Part shown: positions 1-6,560 of the stretch, in pieces
Numbering within the stretch: the stretch's first letter is position 1
Layout of the letters: the number at the start of each line of letters is the position of its first letter
From: DATCSE01 sp036568605
GTDB taxonomy: Bacteria > Pseudomonadota > Gammaproteobacteria > Burkholderiales > Burkholderiaceae_C
DNA: 10,798 nt
Assembly (NCBI GenBank): GCA_036568605.1
Contig: DATCSE010000595.1
Location: 1 to 10,798, forward strand
Reading direction: 5' to 3'
Program-made: the position numbers and the translations under genes
Notes under the pieces: generated by a model
What the model was told of the DNA's origin: nothing
Database searches by the model: none
The model's input: only the letters and a program-made list of their open reading frames with translations

Positions 1-1092
1 GTTCTCGATCTGCTGCGCGCCTTCGAGCACGACGTTCTCGAGCACCTGGCGACGCTGCGGCATCAGCTGGCTGCCGAGCGCCGCCTCGAGCTCGGGCAGA
101 CGGCTCGCCTCGAGCGCGGCTGCATCGTCGCCCACGCGCGCCGCGAGCGCCTGGCGCGCCGACAGCGGGAACACGCGGGCCTGGTCGATCGCCAGCGTGC
201 GCGCCGTCTCGCGGCGCTGCGTCTCGATCTGCGCGGCGATCTGCTCGGGGGTGGCGAGCGGGTCCAGCAGCGCATCGATCTTGTTCAGCACGACGAACCG
301 GGTCGGCGCATGCGCGCCCAGGTGATCGCGCCAGATCTCGAGGTCGGACTTGGTGACGCCGGTGTCGGCACCGAGGATGAACACGGTCGCGTGCGCGGTC
401 GGCAGCAGGCTCAGCGTCAGCTCGGGCTCGGCGCCGATCGCGTTCAGGCCGGGCGTGTCGAGCACGACCAGGCCCTGCTTCAGCAGCGGGTGCGGGTAGT
501 TGATCAGCGCGTGACGCCAGGCCGGCACCTCGACGCGGCCGTTCGCGTCGCGCGGCGGGTTGTCCTCGGGTCGCGCATCGTCCCAGAAGCCGAGCAGGCG
601 CGCCTGTTCCTGCGTGACCCAACTCGTGCGCGTGACTTCGTGCAGCGACTGCGCCAGCAACTCCGGATCATCGAGCTGCAGCGGAACCACCTTCCACGCG
701 CGGCGCTGGCTGCGCAGCTCGCCCAGCGAAAGACCTTCGTTGCGGGTCTCGATCGGCAGCAGCATCAGCGACGCCGGCTCTTCGGCATCCCAAGCCAGCT
801 CCACCGGGCACATGGTCGTGCGCCCCGGCGTGGCCGGCAGCACGCGCCGGCCGGTGTCGGCGAAGAAGATCGCGTTGATCAGCTCGGACTTGCCGCGCGA
901 GAACTCGGCGACGAACGCGAGCACCAGCTTGTCGTTCGCGAGGCGCTCGCGCAGCGCGGACAGTTGCGCGGCGGTGGCGGAATCGACCAGCTCATGATCG
1001 CCGAGGAAGCGCGCGGTTTCGCCCAGCCGCTGTCCGAGCACGGTGCGCCATCCGGTCAAGGCATCGAGACTGGTGGCGAACGTGGTGGTCAT
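1..1092 (-). CDS. Dynamin-like GTPase, N-terminal 364 codons (cut by window edge)
   Basis: This is a large dynamin-family GTPase, a family that binds membranes and remodels or fuses them using GTP. The reading frame is open from ATG 1092 to base 1, so the C-terminal helical and membrane-contact parts lie outside the window. Visible GTPase motifs are a P-loop at residues 62-69 (AEFSRGKS, with Lys68), switch threonines near 92-93, the G3 motif DTPGLN at 212-217 and the G4 motif NKID at 270-273. The first P-loop position is Ala rather than Gly, which I believe is common in this proteobacterial subfamily. There is no signal peptide or membrane segment in the part seen. The ATG has no clear Shine-Dalgarno, but no other in-frame start lies close upstream. 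It follows mutM on the same strand after 145 bases. Family assignment is firm; the cellular role is unknown. Confidence 0.9.
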   Translation of the reverse strand, partial: MTTTFATSLDALTGWRTVLGQRLGETARFLGDHELVDSATAAQLSALRERLANDKLVLAFVAEFSRGKSELINAIFFADTGRRVLPATPGRTTMCPVELAWDAEEPASLMLLPIETRNEGLSLGELRSQRRAWKVVPLQLDDPELLAQSLHEVTRTSWVTQEQARLLGFWDDARPEDNPPRDANGRVEVPAWRHALINYPHPLLKQGLVVLDTPGLNAIGAEPELTLSLLPTAHATVFILGADTGVTKSDLEIWRDHLGAHAPTRFVVLNKIDALLDPLATPEQIAAQIETQRRETARTLAIDQARVFPLSARQALAARVGDDAAALEASRLPELEAALGSQLMPQRRQVLENVVLEGAQQIEN

Positions 1093-1237
1093 GGGGTCGG
1101 CTGGTAAGGCATGAAGCCGGCAAGCGCCCGGCACGGGCGAATCGGGCGCATCGTAGCGCAAGGCCTGCCGCGCAGACCCCGGGATACATCTGCTCACGGG
1201 CCGAGTGTGACGTACTGCTGACGCGGGCGTCGCCTCG
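1093..1237. other. Intergenic region between mutM stop and dynamin-like gene start
   Basis: This 145-base spacer separates two minus-strand genes. I see no convincing small gene in it. A weak minus-strand -10-like hexamer (TACGAT, 1155-1150) lies about 58 bases before the dynamin ATG but has no recognisable -35 partner, so I do not call a promoter. Next to the mutM stop is an imperfect hairpin, listed separately. Confidence 0.5.
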
Positions 1238-1242
1238 TCAGC
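1217..1242 (-). other. Hairpin overlapping the mutM stop codon, no U-tract
   Basis: Bases 1217-1223 (GCTGACG) and 1236-1242 (CGTCAGC) form a 7-bp stem that includes the mutM TGA; a GGC/GCC pair could extend it inside the loop. There is no run of T after it on either strand, so it is not a standard intrinsic terminator. It may protect the mutM mRNA 3' end or may be chance in G+C-rich DNA. Confidence 0.3.
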
Positions 1243-2056
1243 GACGCTGGCAGCGAGGGCAAAAAAATGTCGCTCGCTGCCCCTGCACGATGCGCAGCAC
1301 CGTGCCGCCGTCGCCACGCACGCAGCGCTCGCCTTCGCGGCCGTAGACGCGGGCCTGGAGTTGGAACTCGCCGGCCATGCCGTGTGCGTCGCGGAAGTCG
1401 CGCAGGGTCGAGCCGCCGAGTTCGAGCGCACGCGCCAGCGTCTGCCGGATCGCCTCGGCCAGGCGGTCGCAACGTGGGCGGCTGAGGCGGTCGCTGCGGG
1501 TGCGCGGGTCGATGCCGGCTTCGAACAGGGCCTCGCAGGCGTAGATGTTGCCAGCGCCAACGACGATCGCACCGCCCAGCAACGCCTGCTTGATCGCGAC
1601 CTTGCGTCCGCGCAGCGCGGCATGCAGGTGCGCACCGTCGAACGACGGATCGAATGGCTCGAGGCCCAGGCCGGCGAGCAGCTTGGCGGCTGCGCCGGCG
1701 TCGAGCGCGCTGGCCCAGACGACCGCACCGAAGCGGCGCGGGTCGGTCAGCCGCAGCGTGCCGCGGCTGGTGATCAGATCGAAATGATCGTGCGGCCCGG
1801 GCAGCGGCGCCGTCGCGTTGAACGCGAGCGATCCCGACATGCCCAGATGCATCAGCAAGCCGCCGCGATCGAGCGCCAGCCACAAATATTTACCCCGCCG
1901 CGTGACCTCGCCGACGGACTGCGAGATCAGCGTTTCGGGATCGATGCCCAGCGGCCAGCGCAGCGGTTTCCCGAGGCGCACCGCGGTGATCCGCGCGCCG
2001 CGGATGCGCGTCGCAAAGCTCTGGCGCGTGACCTCGACTTCCGGCAACTCTGGCAT
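1238..2056 (-). CDS. mutM: Formamidopyrimidine-DNA glycosylase (Fpg/MutM)
   Basis: This bifunctional glycosylase/AP lyase removes 8-oxoguanine and formamidopyrimidines from DNA in base-excision repair. The protein is 272 residues (E. coli 269) and starts MPELPEVEV, giving the catalytic N-terminal Pro2 and Glu3 after Met removal. Other family residues are Lys56 in RRGKYL, HLGMSG at 70-75, the void-filling Arg108-Phe109 in DPRRFG, and Asn170 in the helix-two-turn-helix motif GNIYACEALF. The C-terminal zinc finger is abnormal: Cys245, Cys266 and Cys269 are present, but the expected second cysteine is replaced by Gly248-Asp249 with one extra residue. The frame stays intact to the CPRCQ ending. 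A run of seven A at 1261-1267 lies beside Cys266 but causes no frameshift. It is divergent from the TPR gene, with 74 bases between. No Shine-Dalgarno is seen; a -10-like box lies 9 bases before the ATG. Confidence 0.97.
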   Translation of the reverse strand: MPELPEVEVTRQSFATRIRGARITAVRLGKPLRWPLGIDPETLISQSVGEVTRRGKYLWLALDRGGLLMHLGMSGSLAFNATAPLPGPHDHFDLITSRGTLRLTDPRRFGAVVWASALDAGAAAKLLAGLGLEPFDPSFDGAHLHAALRGRKVAIKQALLGGAIVVGAGNIYACEALFEAGIDPRTRSDRLSRPRCDRLAEAIRQTLARALELGGSTLRDFRDAHGMAGEFQLQARVYGREGERCVRGDGGTVLRIVQGQRATFFCPRCQRR

Positions 2057-2065
2057 GGCGGGGGA

Positions 2066-2071
2066 ATTATC
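2066..2071 (-). promoter_or_regulatory. Possible -10 box of mutM, very close to the start codon
   Basis: On the minus strand the hexamer GATAAT (5 of 6 to TATAAT) ends 9 bases before the mutM ATG. If used, transcription would begin about 2-3 bases before the ATG, giving a nearly leaderless mRNA, which would fit the missing Shine-Dalgarno. No good -35 was found at a normal spacing. Confidence 0.3.
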
Positions 2072-2100
2072 GGTGGGTCGCGAGAGTCCACCTGCGGTCC

Positions 2101-2124
2101 TAAAATCAAAGTCTGTTCCTGGAG
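2101..2124 (+). promoter_or_regulatory. Possible promoter -10 (TAAAAT) and ribosome-binding site for the TPR-lolB unit
   Basis: TAAAAT at 2101-2106 matches the -10 consensus at 5 of 6 positions, and GGAG at 2121-2124 lies 6 bases before the ATG at 2131. A start site near 2113 would give a short leader carrying the ribosome site. The -35 region (around 2078-2083, TCGCGA) is poor, so the promoter is tentative while the ribosome site is good. Confidence 0.4.
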
Positions 2125-2130
2125 TAAGCG

Positions 2131-3984
2131 ATGCCAGCCTTCAAGTCCCGACCCGGCGCCGCGCGCGCGCTGGCTGTTCTGCTCGCATCGCTCGCGTTCG
2201 CGCAGGTCGCGCCGGCGCAAGCGACGCCGGACGATGCGAAGACCGAAACCACCGAGAAGGCCGAAAGAGGCGATGCCGTCGAGAACTCGCGGCTCGATCG
2301 TCAGCTGTTCTATCAATTGCTGATCGGCGAGATCGAGCTGCGCGAGGGCGACGCCGGCGAGGCCTATCAGATCATCCTCGACGCGGCGCGCCGAAGCCCC
2401 GACGACACCTTGTTCCGTCGCGCGACCGACATCGCGGTGCAGGCACGCGCCGGCGATCAGGCGCTGCAGGCCGTGCGTGCGTGGCGGCAGAGCATGCCCG
2501 AATCGCTCGAGGCGCTGCGTTATCAGATCCAGCTGCTGATCGTGCTGAACCGGGTCGGCGACACGCTGGAGCCGCTGCAGGCGCTGCTGCGCCTGACACC
2601 GGCGCCGCAGCGACTCGCGCTGATCACGTCGCTGCCGCGTTCATATGCACGTGCCACCGATCGGGCCGCCTCGGCCACGCTGATCGAGCAGGCGCTGCAA
2701 GGCTCGCTCGACGTGCCGGCAACGCGGGTCGCGGCGCGCGTCGCGATCGGCCGTGCGTGGCTCGCTTCCGGCGATACCGCGAAAGCCCTCGCGCAGGCGC
2801 AGCGTGCGCACGAGCTCGACCCGCCGAACGAAGCGCCGGCCGCGCTGGCGCTCGAGTTCCCGGGAACGCCGAACCCCCAGAGCAGCAGTACGACAACAGC
2901 AAACGCGGCCGAGGCGATCGTTCAGGACCACCTGAAGGTCAAGCCCGACAGCAACGGCGTGCGCCTGCTGTACGTGCGTTCGCTGCTGAATTCCCAGCGT
3001 TATGCCGATGCCGCGCCGCAGCTCGAGACGCTGACCCGCAACGCGCCCGATATGGCGCAAGCCTGGCTGACGCTGGGCGCGCTGCACCTGCAATTGCGCG
3101 AGCCGGTGCCGGCAACCGCGGCGCTGCAGAAGTACATCGCGCTGGTGCAGGCTCAAGGCGCAACGCCCAAGCCGGAGTCATCCGACGACGAGGACGATTT
3201 GCCGCAGACCCAGGACGATGCGCTCGCGCGCGGCTGGTTGCTGCTCTCGCAGGCGGCCGACCAGCAGGGCGATCTGCGCGCCGCCGAAGCCTGGCTCGCG
3301 AAGATCGACAGCCCGCAGCGCGTGCTCGAGGTGCAGGCGCGCCGCGCATCGCTGCTCGCGCGCGAAGGCAAGGTTGCGCAGGCGCGCGAGCTGATCCGCC
3401 GCGTCCCCGAGAAGACGCCGGCCGACGCACGCGCGAAGCTGATGGCCGAAGCGCAGGTGATGCGCGATGCGAAACAGTGGGGCGAGGCGGCCAAGGTGCT
3501 GACCACCGCCAACCAGAAGTACCCGGACGACGTCGACCTGCTGTACGAGCAGTCGATGATGTACGAGAAGCTCAACAAGCTCGACGACATGGAGAAGCTG
3601 CTGCGCCGCGTGATCGAGCTCAAGCCCGATCACCAGCACGCGTACAACGCGTTGGGCTATTCGCTCGCCGAGCGCAACGTGCGGCTGCCCGAGGCGCGCG
3701 GGCTGATCAGGAAGGCGCTCGAGCTGAGCCCCGGCGAACCGTCGATCACCGACAGCCTGGGCTGGGTCGAGTACCGCCTCGGCAACCACGCCGAAGCGGT
3801 GCGGCTGCTGCGCGACGCCTATCGCTCGCAACCCGACGCCGAGATCGCGGCGCACCTCGGCGAAGTGCTATGGGTGACCGGGCAGACCGATGAAGCCAAG
3901 CGAATCTGGCGCGAAGGGCGCGGTCGCGACGCCGGAAACGACGTGCTGCGCGAGACGCTGGCCCGGCTGCGGGTCGATCTGTGA
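2131..3984 (+). CDS. Exported tetratricopeptide-repeat protein upstream of lolB
   Basis: This 617-residue protein carries a Sec signal peptide (residues 1-31: basic start, hydrophobic core, cleavage after AQA), so the mature chain should be periplasmic or envelope-bound. The rest is alpha-helical TPR-like repeats that usually form protein-binding superhelices. The clearest are at about residues 469-500, 500-535 (HAYNALGYSLAE), 537-570 (ITDSLGWVEYRLG, the most canonical) and 570-603. Earlier repeats (40-240 and 265-340) are more degenerate. Two low-complexity linkers interrupt it: a Ser/Thr/Asn-rich one at about 245-262 and an acidic one at 347-364 (SSDDEDD). A TPR protein at this position is found beside lolB in Pseudomonas (PA4667-like) and in many betaproteobacteria. 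The stop overlaps the lolB start by 4 bases, so a link to lipoprotein or outer-membrane biogenesis is plausible but inferred. The true partner is unknown. Confidence 0.9.
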   Translation: MPAFKSRPGAARALAVLLASLAFAQVAPAQATPDDAKTETTEKAERGDAVENSRLDRQLFYQLLIGEIELREGDAGEAYQIILDAARRSPDDTLFRRATDIAVQARAGDQALQAVRAWRQSMPESLEALRYQIQLLIVLNRVGDTLEPLQALLRLTPAPQRLALITSLPRSYARATDRAASATLIEQALQGSLDVPATRVAARVAIGRAWLASGDTAKALAQAQRAHELDPPNEAPAALALEFPGTPNPQSSSTTTANAAEAIVQDHLKVKPDSNGVRLLYVRSLLNSQRYADAAPQLETLTRNAPDMAQAWLTLGALHLQLREPVPATAALQKYIALVQAQGATPKPESSDDEDDLPQTQDDALARGWLLLSQAADQQGDLRAAEAWLAKIDSPQRVLEVQARRASLLAREGKVAQARELIRRVPEKTPADARAKLMAEAQVMRDAKQWGEAAKVLTTANQKYPDDVDLLYEQSMMYEKLNKLDDMEKLLRRVIELKPDHQHAYNALGYSLAERNVRLPEARGLIRKALELSPGEPSITDSLGWVEYRLGNHAEAVRLLRDAYRSQPDAEIAAHLGEVLWVTGQTDEAKRIWREGRGRDAGNDVLRETLARLRVDL

Positions 3985-4523
3985 CGAGGTGGTCACGAGC
4001 GGCAGCGTTCGTTGCGGCGCTGCTGCTGGCCGCGTGCGCGAGCGTCGCGCCGCCTGAAGAAACGCCGTCGGGCGAGACGCTGTCCGGGCGGCTCGTCGTC
4101 AATGTCGCGGCAACGCCTGGCGCGGGCGCGCGCTCGCTGAACGCCGCGTTCGAGCTGCAGGGCGACGCCCGTGTCGGCCGGCTGAATCTGTCGACGCCGC
4201 TGGGCAGCATGCTCGCGCAGGCCCGCTGGTCGCCGGGACACGTCGTCCTGAAAACGCCGCAGGGCGAGCGCCAATTTGCCGATCTGGATGGGCTGACCCG
4301 CGAGGTGCTCGGTGAGAGCCTTCCGCTGGCGGCGCTGTTCGACTGGCTGCGCGGTCGCCCGTGGCCCGGCGCCCCGAGCACCGCGACGAAGCCGCCGGCG
4401 GCATCCGGCTTCGAGCAGCTGGGCTGGAAGGTCGACCTGGCGCGCTTCGACCAGGCCGCCGTGGCCGCGACGCGCGTGCAGGCGCCCGCAGTCACGGTAC
4501 GCGCGAAGCTCGAGCAACCCTGA
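3981..4523 (+). CDS. lolB: Outer-membrane lipoprotein LolB
   Basis: LolB accepts lipoproteins from the periplasmic carrier LolA and inserts them into the outer membrane, and is itself an outer-membrane lipoprotein. The 180-residue product has a short lipoprotein signal with lipobox LAAC, so Cys19 is the lipidated residue. The mature part has the LolB pattern: SGRLVVNV at the first strand, LNLSTPLGSMLAQ, then LFDWLRGRPWPG, and the late GWKVDLARF strand. The start is GTG at 3981, which shares bases with the TGA of the TPR gene (GTGA), so translation is probably coupled. ispE follows after 34 bases. Overall sequence similarity in LolB is always low, but lipobox, length, the DWLRGRPWPG motif and the position before ispE agree. 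Confidence 0.93.
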   Translation: MTRWSRAAAFVAALLLAACASVAPPEETPSGETLSGRLVVNVAATPGAGARSLNAAFELQGDARVGRLNLSTPLGSMLAQARWSPGHVVLKTPQGERQFADLDGLTREVLGESLPLAALFDWLRGRPWPGAPSTATKPPAASGFEQLGWKVDLARFDQAAVAATRVQAPAVTVRAKLEQP

Positions 4524-4557
4524 GCGCTCCGGTTCCGATCCGACACGAACGACGACG

Positions 4558-5448
4558 ATGACCCTGCGCGCGCTCTACGACATCGCCGCCCCGGCCAAGC
4601 TCAACCTGTTCCTGCACGTGGTCGGCCGGCGCGCCGACGGCTACCACTTGCTGCAGTCGCTGTTCGTGCTGATCGACTGGTGCGACACGCTGCACCTCGA
4701 GCGCCGCGACGACGGCCGGCTCGCCCGCCACGACCTCACGACGACGCTGCCTGCCGACGACCTCTGCCTGCGCGCAGCCCGCGCGCTGCAGCGTGCGAGC
4801 GGCACGCCGCTGGGCGCCGACATCTCGATAGCGAAGCACGTGCCGTCGGGCGCCGGCATGGGCGGGGGCAGCTCGGACGCGGCCTCGACGCTGGTGGCGC
4901 TGAACCGCCTCTGGGGCTTGAACTTGCCGCGCCAGCGGCTGGCCGAGATCGGGCTGACACTGGGCGCCGACGTGCCGTTTTTCATCGGCAGCCAGAACGC
5001 CTTTGTCGAAGGTGTCGGCGAGCAGTTGACCCCGGTGGCGGTGCCGGCCCAATGGCTGGCGGTGCTGAAGCCGCCGCAGAGCATCGAAACCGCGGCGATC
5101 TTTGCGAGCCCGCTGCTCGTGCGCAACACTCCGCCGATCGCTGAAGGCGCCGTTCCTGCTATACTCGCGGGCTTTCTCGCAGAGCAACGTGATGGTCCTC
5201 GGGATCTTCGCAACGATCTGCAGCCCCCCGCCGAGGCCGCGTGCCCGGAGGTGGCGCAGGCCGCGAAGATCCTGACCGAGCACTTCGGCAACAGCCGGAT
5301 GAGCGGTTCGGGCAGTGCGGTCTTTGCGAGAGCGGGCATGCTCGAGCAGCCCGTGGCGCAGATTCCTCGGGATCTGCCGTCCGGCTGGGTTGGGAGAATG
5401 TGCCGCAGTCTGCAGCAGCATCCGCTGGCCGGATGGGTCGCCGACTGA
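4558..5448 (+). CDS. ispE: 4-diphosphocytidyl-2-C-methyl-D-erythritol kinase
   Basis: IspE phosphorylates CDP-ME at the 2-hydroxyl using ATP, the fourth step of the MEP pathway to isopentenyl diphosphate. The 296-residue protein is a GHMP kinase: the first motif is APAKLNLFL with Lys14, the ATP-binding glycine-rich loop is PSGAGMGGGSSDAAS starting at residue 96, the catalytic aspartate lies in LGADVPFF (Asp138), and the late motif MSGSGSAVF is intact. Length is close to the usual 280-300. ATG 4558 is preferred because the domain starts right after it, although no clear Shine-Dalgarno precedes it; it may be translated by coupling from lolB, 34 bases upstream. The 3' part of the gene carries a candidate promoter for the downstream tRNA and prs. 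Confidence 0.97.
   Translation: MTLRALYDIAAPAKLNLFLHVVGRRADGYHLLQSLFVLIDWCDTLHLERRDDGRLARHDLTTTLPADDLCLRAARALQRASGTPLGADISIAKHVPSGAGMGGGSSDAASTLVALNRLWGLNLPRQRLAEIGLTLGADVPFFIGSQNAFVEGVGEQLTPVAVPAQWLAVLKPPQSIETAAIFASPLLVRNTPPIAEGAVPAILAGFLAEQRDGPRDLRNDLQPPAEAACPEVAQAAKILTEHFGNSRMSGSGSAVFARAGMLEQPVAQIPRDLPSGWVGRMCRSLQQHPLAGWVAD
5157..5165 (+). promoter_or_regulatory. Candidate extended -10 promoter inside ispE, for tRNA-Gln and prs
   Basis: TGC followed by TATACT (5160-5165) is an extended -10 element (TGn plus 5 of 6 of TATAAT), rare in such G+C-rich coding DNA. It is followed by a G+C-rich stretch, CGCGGGC, of the kind seen in stringently controlled stable-RNA promoters. No -35 is recognisable, which an extended -10 can tolerate. 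Transcription would start near 5172, about 320 bases before the tRNA. In E. coli prs is reported to have a promoter of its own within the upstream ipk/ispE frame, which makes this plausible. Confidence 0.35.
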
Positions 5449-5458
5449 AGCAGGTTGC

Positions 5459-5485
5459 GGTTCGACGCCGAAAGGCGTTCGAACC
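5459..5485 (+). other. Strong GAAA-capped hairpin 5 bases before tRNA-Gln
   Basis: Arms 5459-5469 (GGTTCGACGCC) and 5474-5485 (GGCGTTCGAACC) pair over 11 base pairs with one unpaired T, closed by the tetraloop GAAA at 5470-5473. It fills most of the 42-base gap between the ispE stop and the tRNA. There is no T-run, so it is not a standard terminator. It could separate ispE mRNA from the tRNA during processing, or protect the ispE mRNA end. Confidence 0.6.
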
Positions 5486-5490
5486 TGTGT

Positions 5491-5567
5491 AGGGGAGTCG
5501 CCAAGTTGGTTAAGGCATCGGATTTTGATTCCGACATTCGAGGGTTCGAGTCCTTCCTCCCCTGCCA
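5491..5567 (+). tRNA. tRNA-Gln (anticodon UUG)
   Basis: A complete cloverleaf of 77 bases, including the encoded CCA at 5565-5567. The acceptor stem AGGGGAG (5491-5497) pairs with CTCCCCT (5557-5563), followed by discriminator G5564. The anticodon stem TCGGA/TCCGA encloses loop TTTTGAT with anticodon TTG at 5525-5527. The T arm is GAGGG / CCTTC around TTCGAGT. The first pair A1-U72 is weak, as is typical for tRNA-Gln. It reads both CAA and CAG. It lies 42 bases after ispE and 17 bases before the prs start, so it is probably cut out of a longer transcript shared with prs. Confidence 0.98.
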
Positions 5568-5575
5568 AGTCTTCT

Positions 5576-5580
5576 GAGGG
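5576..5580 (+). promoter_or_regulatory. Ribosome-binding site fixing the GTG start of prs
   Basis: GAGGG at 5576-5580 is the only purine-rich site between the tRNA 3' end and the first conserved Prs residues. Its spacing of 4-5 bases to GTG 5585 is short but workable, and there is no ATG in frame between the tRNA and the LFTGNANP motif. Confidence 0.6.
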
Positions 5581-5584
5581 CGTC

Positions 5585-6547
5585 GTGCTTTTCAACACCG
5601 TTCTGTTCACCGGGAACGCGAACCCGGCGTTGTCGCAGGAGATCGCGTCGAACCTCGGCGTCGAACTCGGCAAGGCCAAGGTCGGGCGCTTCTCGGACGG
5701 CGAAGTCGACGTCGAGATCCATCAGAACGTGCGGGCGCGCGACATCTTCGTCGTGCAGTCGACCTGCGCGCCGACCAACGAGAACCTGATGGAGCTGTGC
5801 ATCATGGTCGACGCGCTGAAGCGCGCGTCGGCCCGGCGTGTCACGGCGGTGATCCCGTACTTCGGCTACGCGCGCCAGGACCGCCGGCCGCGCTCGACGC
5901 GGGTGCCGATCAGCGCGAAGGTCGTCGCCAACATGCTCGAGGCGGTCGGCGTCGAGCGGCTGCTGACGATGGACCTGCACGCCGACCAGGTCCAGGGCTT
6001 CTTCGACATCCCCGTCGACAACATCTACGCGTCGCCGGTGCTGCTGGCGGACCTGCAGAGCAAGCGCTATCCGGATCTGGTGGTCGTGTCGCCGGACGTC
6101 GGCGGCGTGGTCCGTGCCCGCGCGCTCGCGAAGCAGCTCGGCTGCGAGCTGGCGATCATCGACAAGCGGCGGCCGAAGGCCAACGTCTCCGAGGTGATGC
6201 ACGTGATCGGCGATATCGACGGCCGCAACTGCGTGATCATGGACGACATGATCGACACCGCCGGCACGCTCGTGAAGGCGGCCGAGGTGCTGAAGGAGCG
6301 CGGCGCGAAGAGCGTCTACGCTTACTGCACGCATGCGGTGTTCTCGGGCCCGGCGCTCGAGCGCATTCGCGGATCGCAGCTGGACGAGGTCGTCATCACC
6401 AACACCATCCCGCTGAACGAGGATGGCAAGAAGTCTTCCAAGGTGCGCCAGCTGTCGGTGGCGTTCCTGTTCGCCGAGACGATCCGTCGGATTTCCGACG
6501 GCGAATCGGTCACCTCTTTGTTCGCGGAGCAGAACGCGAACTTCTGA
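5585..6547 (+). CDS. prs: Ribose-phosphate pyrophosphokinase (PRPP synthetase)
   Basis: Prs converts ribose 5-phosphate and ATP to PRPP, the precursor of nucleotides, histidine, tryptophan and NAD. From GTG 5585 the protein has 320 residues (E. coli 315). Landmarks are LFTGNANPAL near the N-terminus, GRFSDGEV, the ATP-binding segment YARQDRRPRS, DLHADQVQGFFDIP, the flexible catalytic loop with Lys194-Arg-Arg, and the PRPP-binding motif VIMDDMIDTAGTL at 217-229 with Asp220, Asp221 and Asp224. It is a cytosolic class I enzyme, normally a hexamer regulated by phosphate and ADP. The gene starts only 17 bases after the tRNA-Gln CCA end, so its mRNA leader must include or result from processing of the tRNA. 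rplY follows after 107 bases. The start codon is GTG because no ATG is available; this is the only uncertain point. Confidence 0.97.
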   Translation: MLFNTVLFTGNANPALSQEIASNLGVELGKAKVGRFSDGEVDVEIHQNVRARDIFVVQSTCAPTNENLMELCIMVDALKRASARRVTAVIPYFGYARQDRRPRSTRVPISAKVVANMLEAVGVERLLTMDLHADQVQGFFDIPVDNIYASPVLLADLQSKRYPDLVVVSPDVGGVVRARALAKQLGCELAIIDKRRPKANVSEVMHVIGDIDGRNCVIMDDMIDTAGTLVKAAEVLKERGAKSVYAYCTHAVFSGPALERIRGSQLDEVVITNTIPLNEDGKKSSKVRQLSVAFLFAETIRRISDGESVTSLFAEQNANF

Positions 6548-6560
6548 AAACGAACGCGGT

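Noticed and set aside
310..1107. A 265-codon plus-strand open frame opposite the dynamin-like gene
   Set aside because: The minus strand encodes clear GTPase motifs in order; this frame has no family similarity.
1261..1267. Run of seven A within mutM as a possible frameshift site
   Set aside because: The frame continues correctly into the conserved CPRCQ ending, so there is no sign of a frameshift or slippage product.
1361..2323. A 320-codon plus-strand open frame opposite mutM
   Set aside because: It is the complement of the mutM coding sequence, has no recognisable domain, and MutM itself is certain.
1818..3893. A 691-codon plus-strand open frame overlapping mutM and the TPR gene
   Set aside because: It is out of frame with the TPR gene, antisense to mutM at its start, and its translation is almost entirely Arg/Ala-rich, as expected for a shadow frame in G+C-rich DNA.
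4492..5679. A 395-codon minus-strand open frame across ispE, the tRNA and the prs start
   Set aside because: It runs through a definite tRNA gene and opposite two certain genes; its translation is low-complexity.
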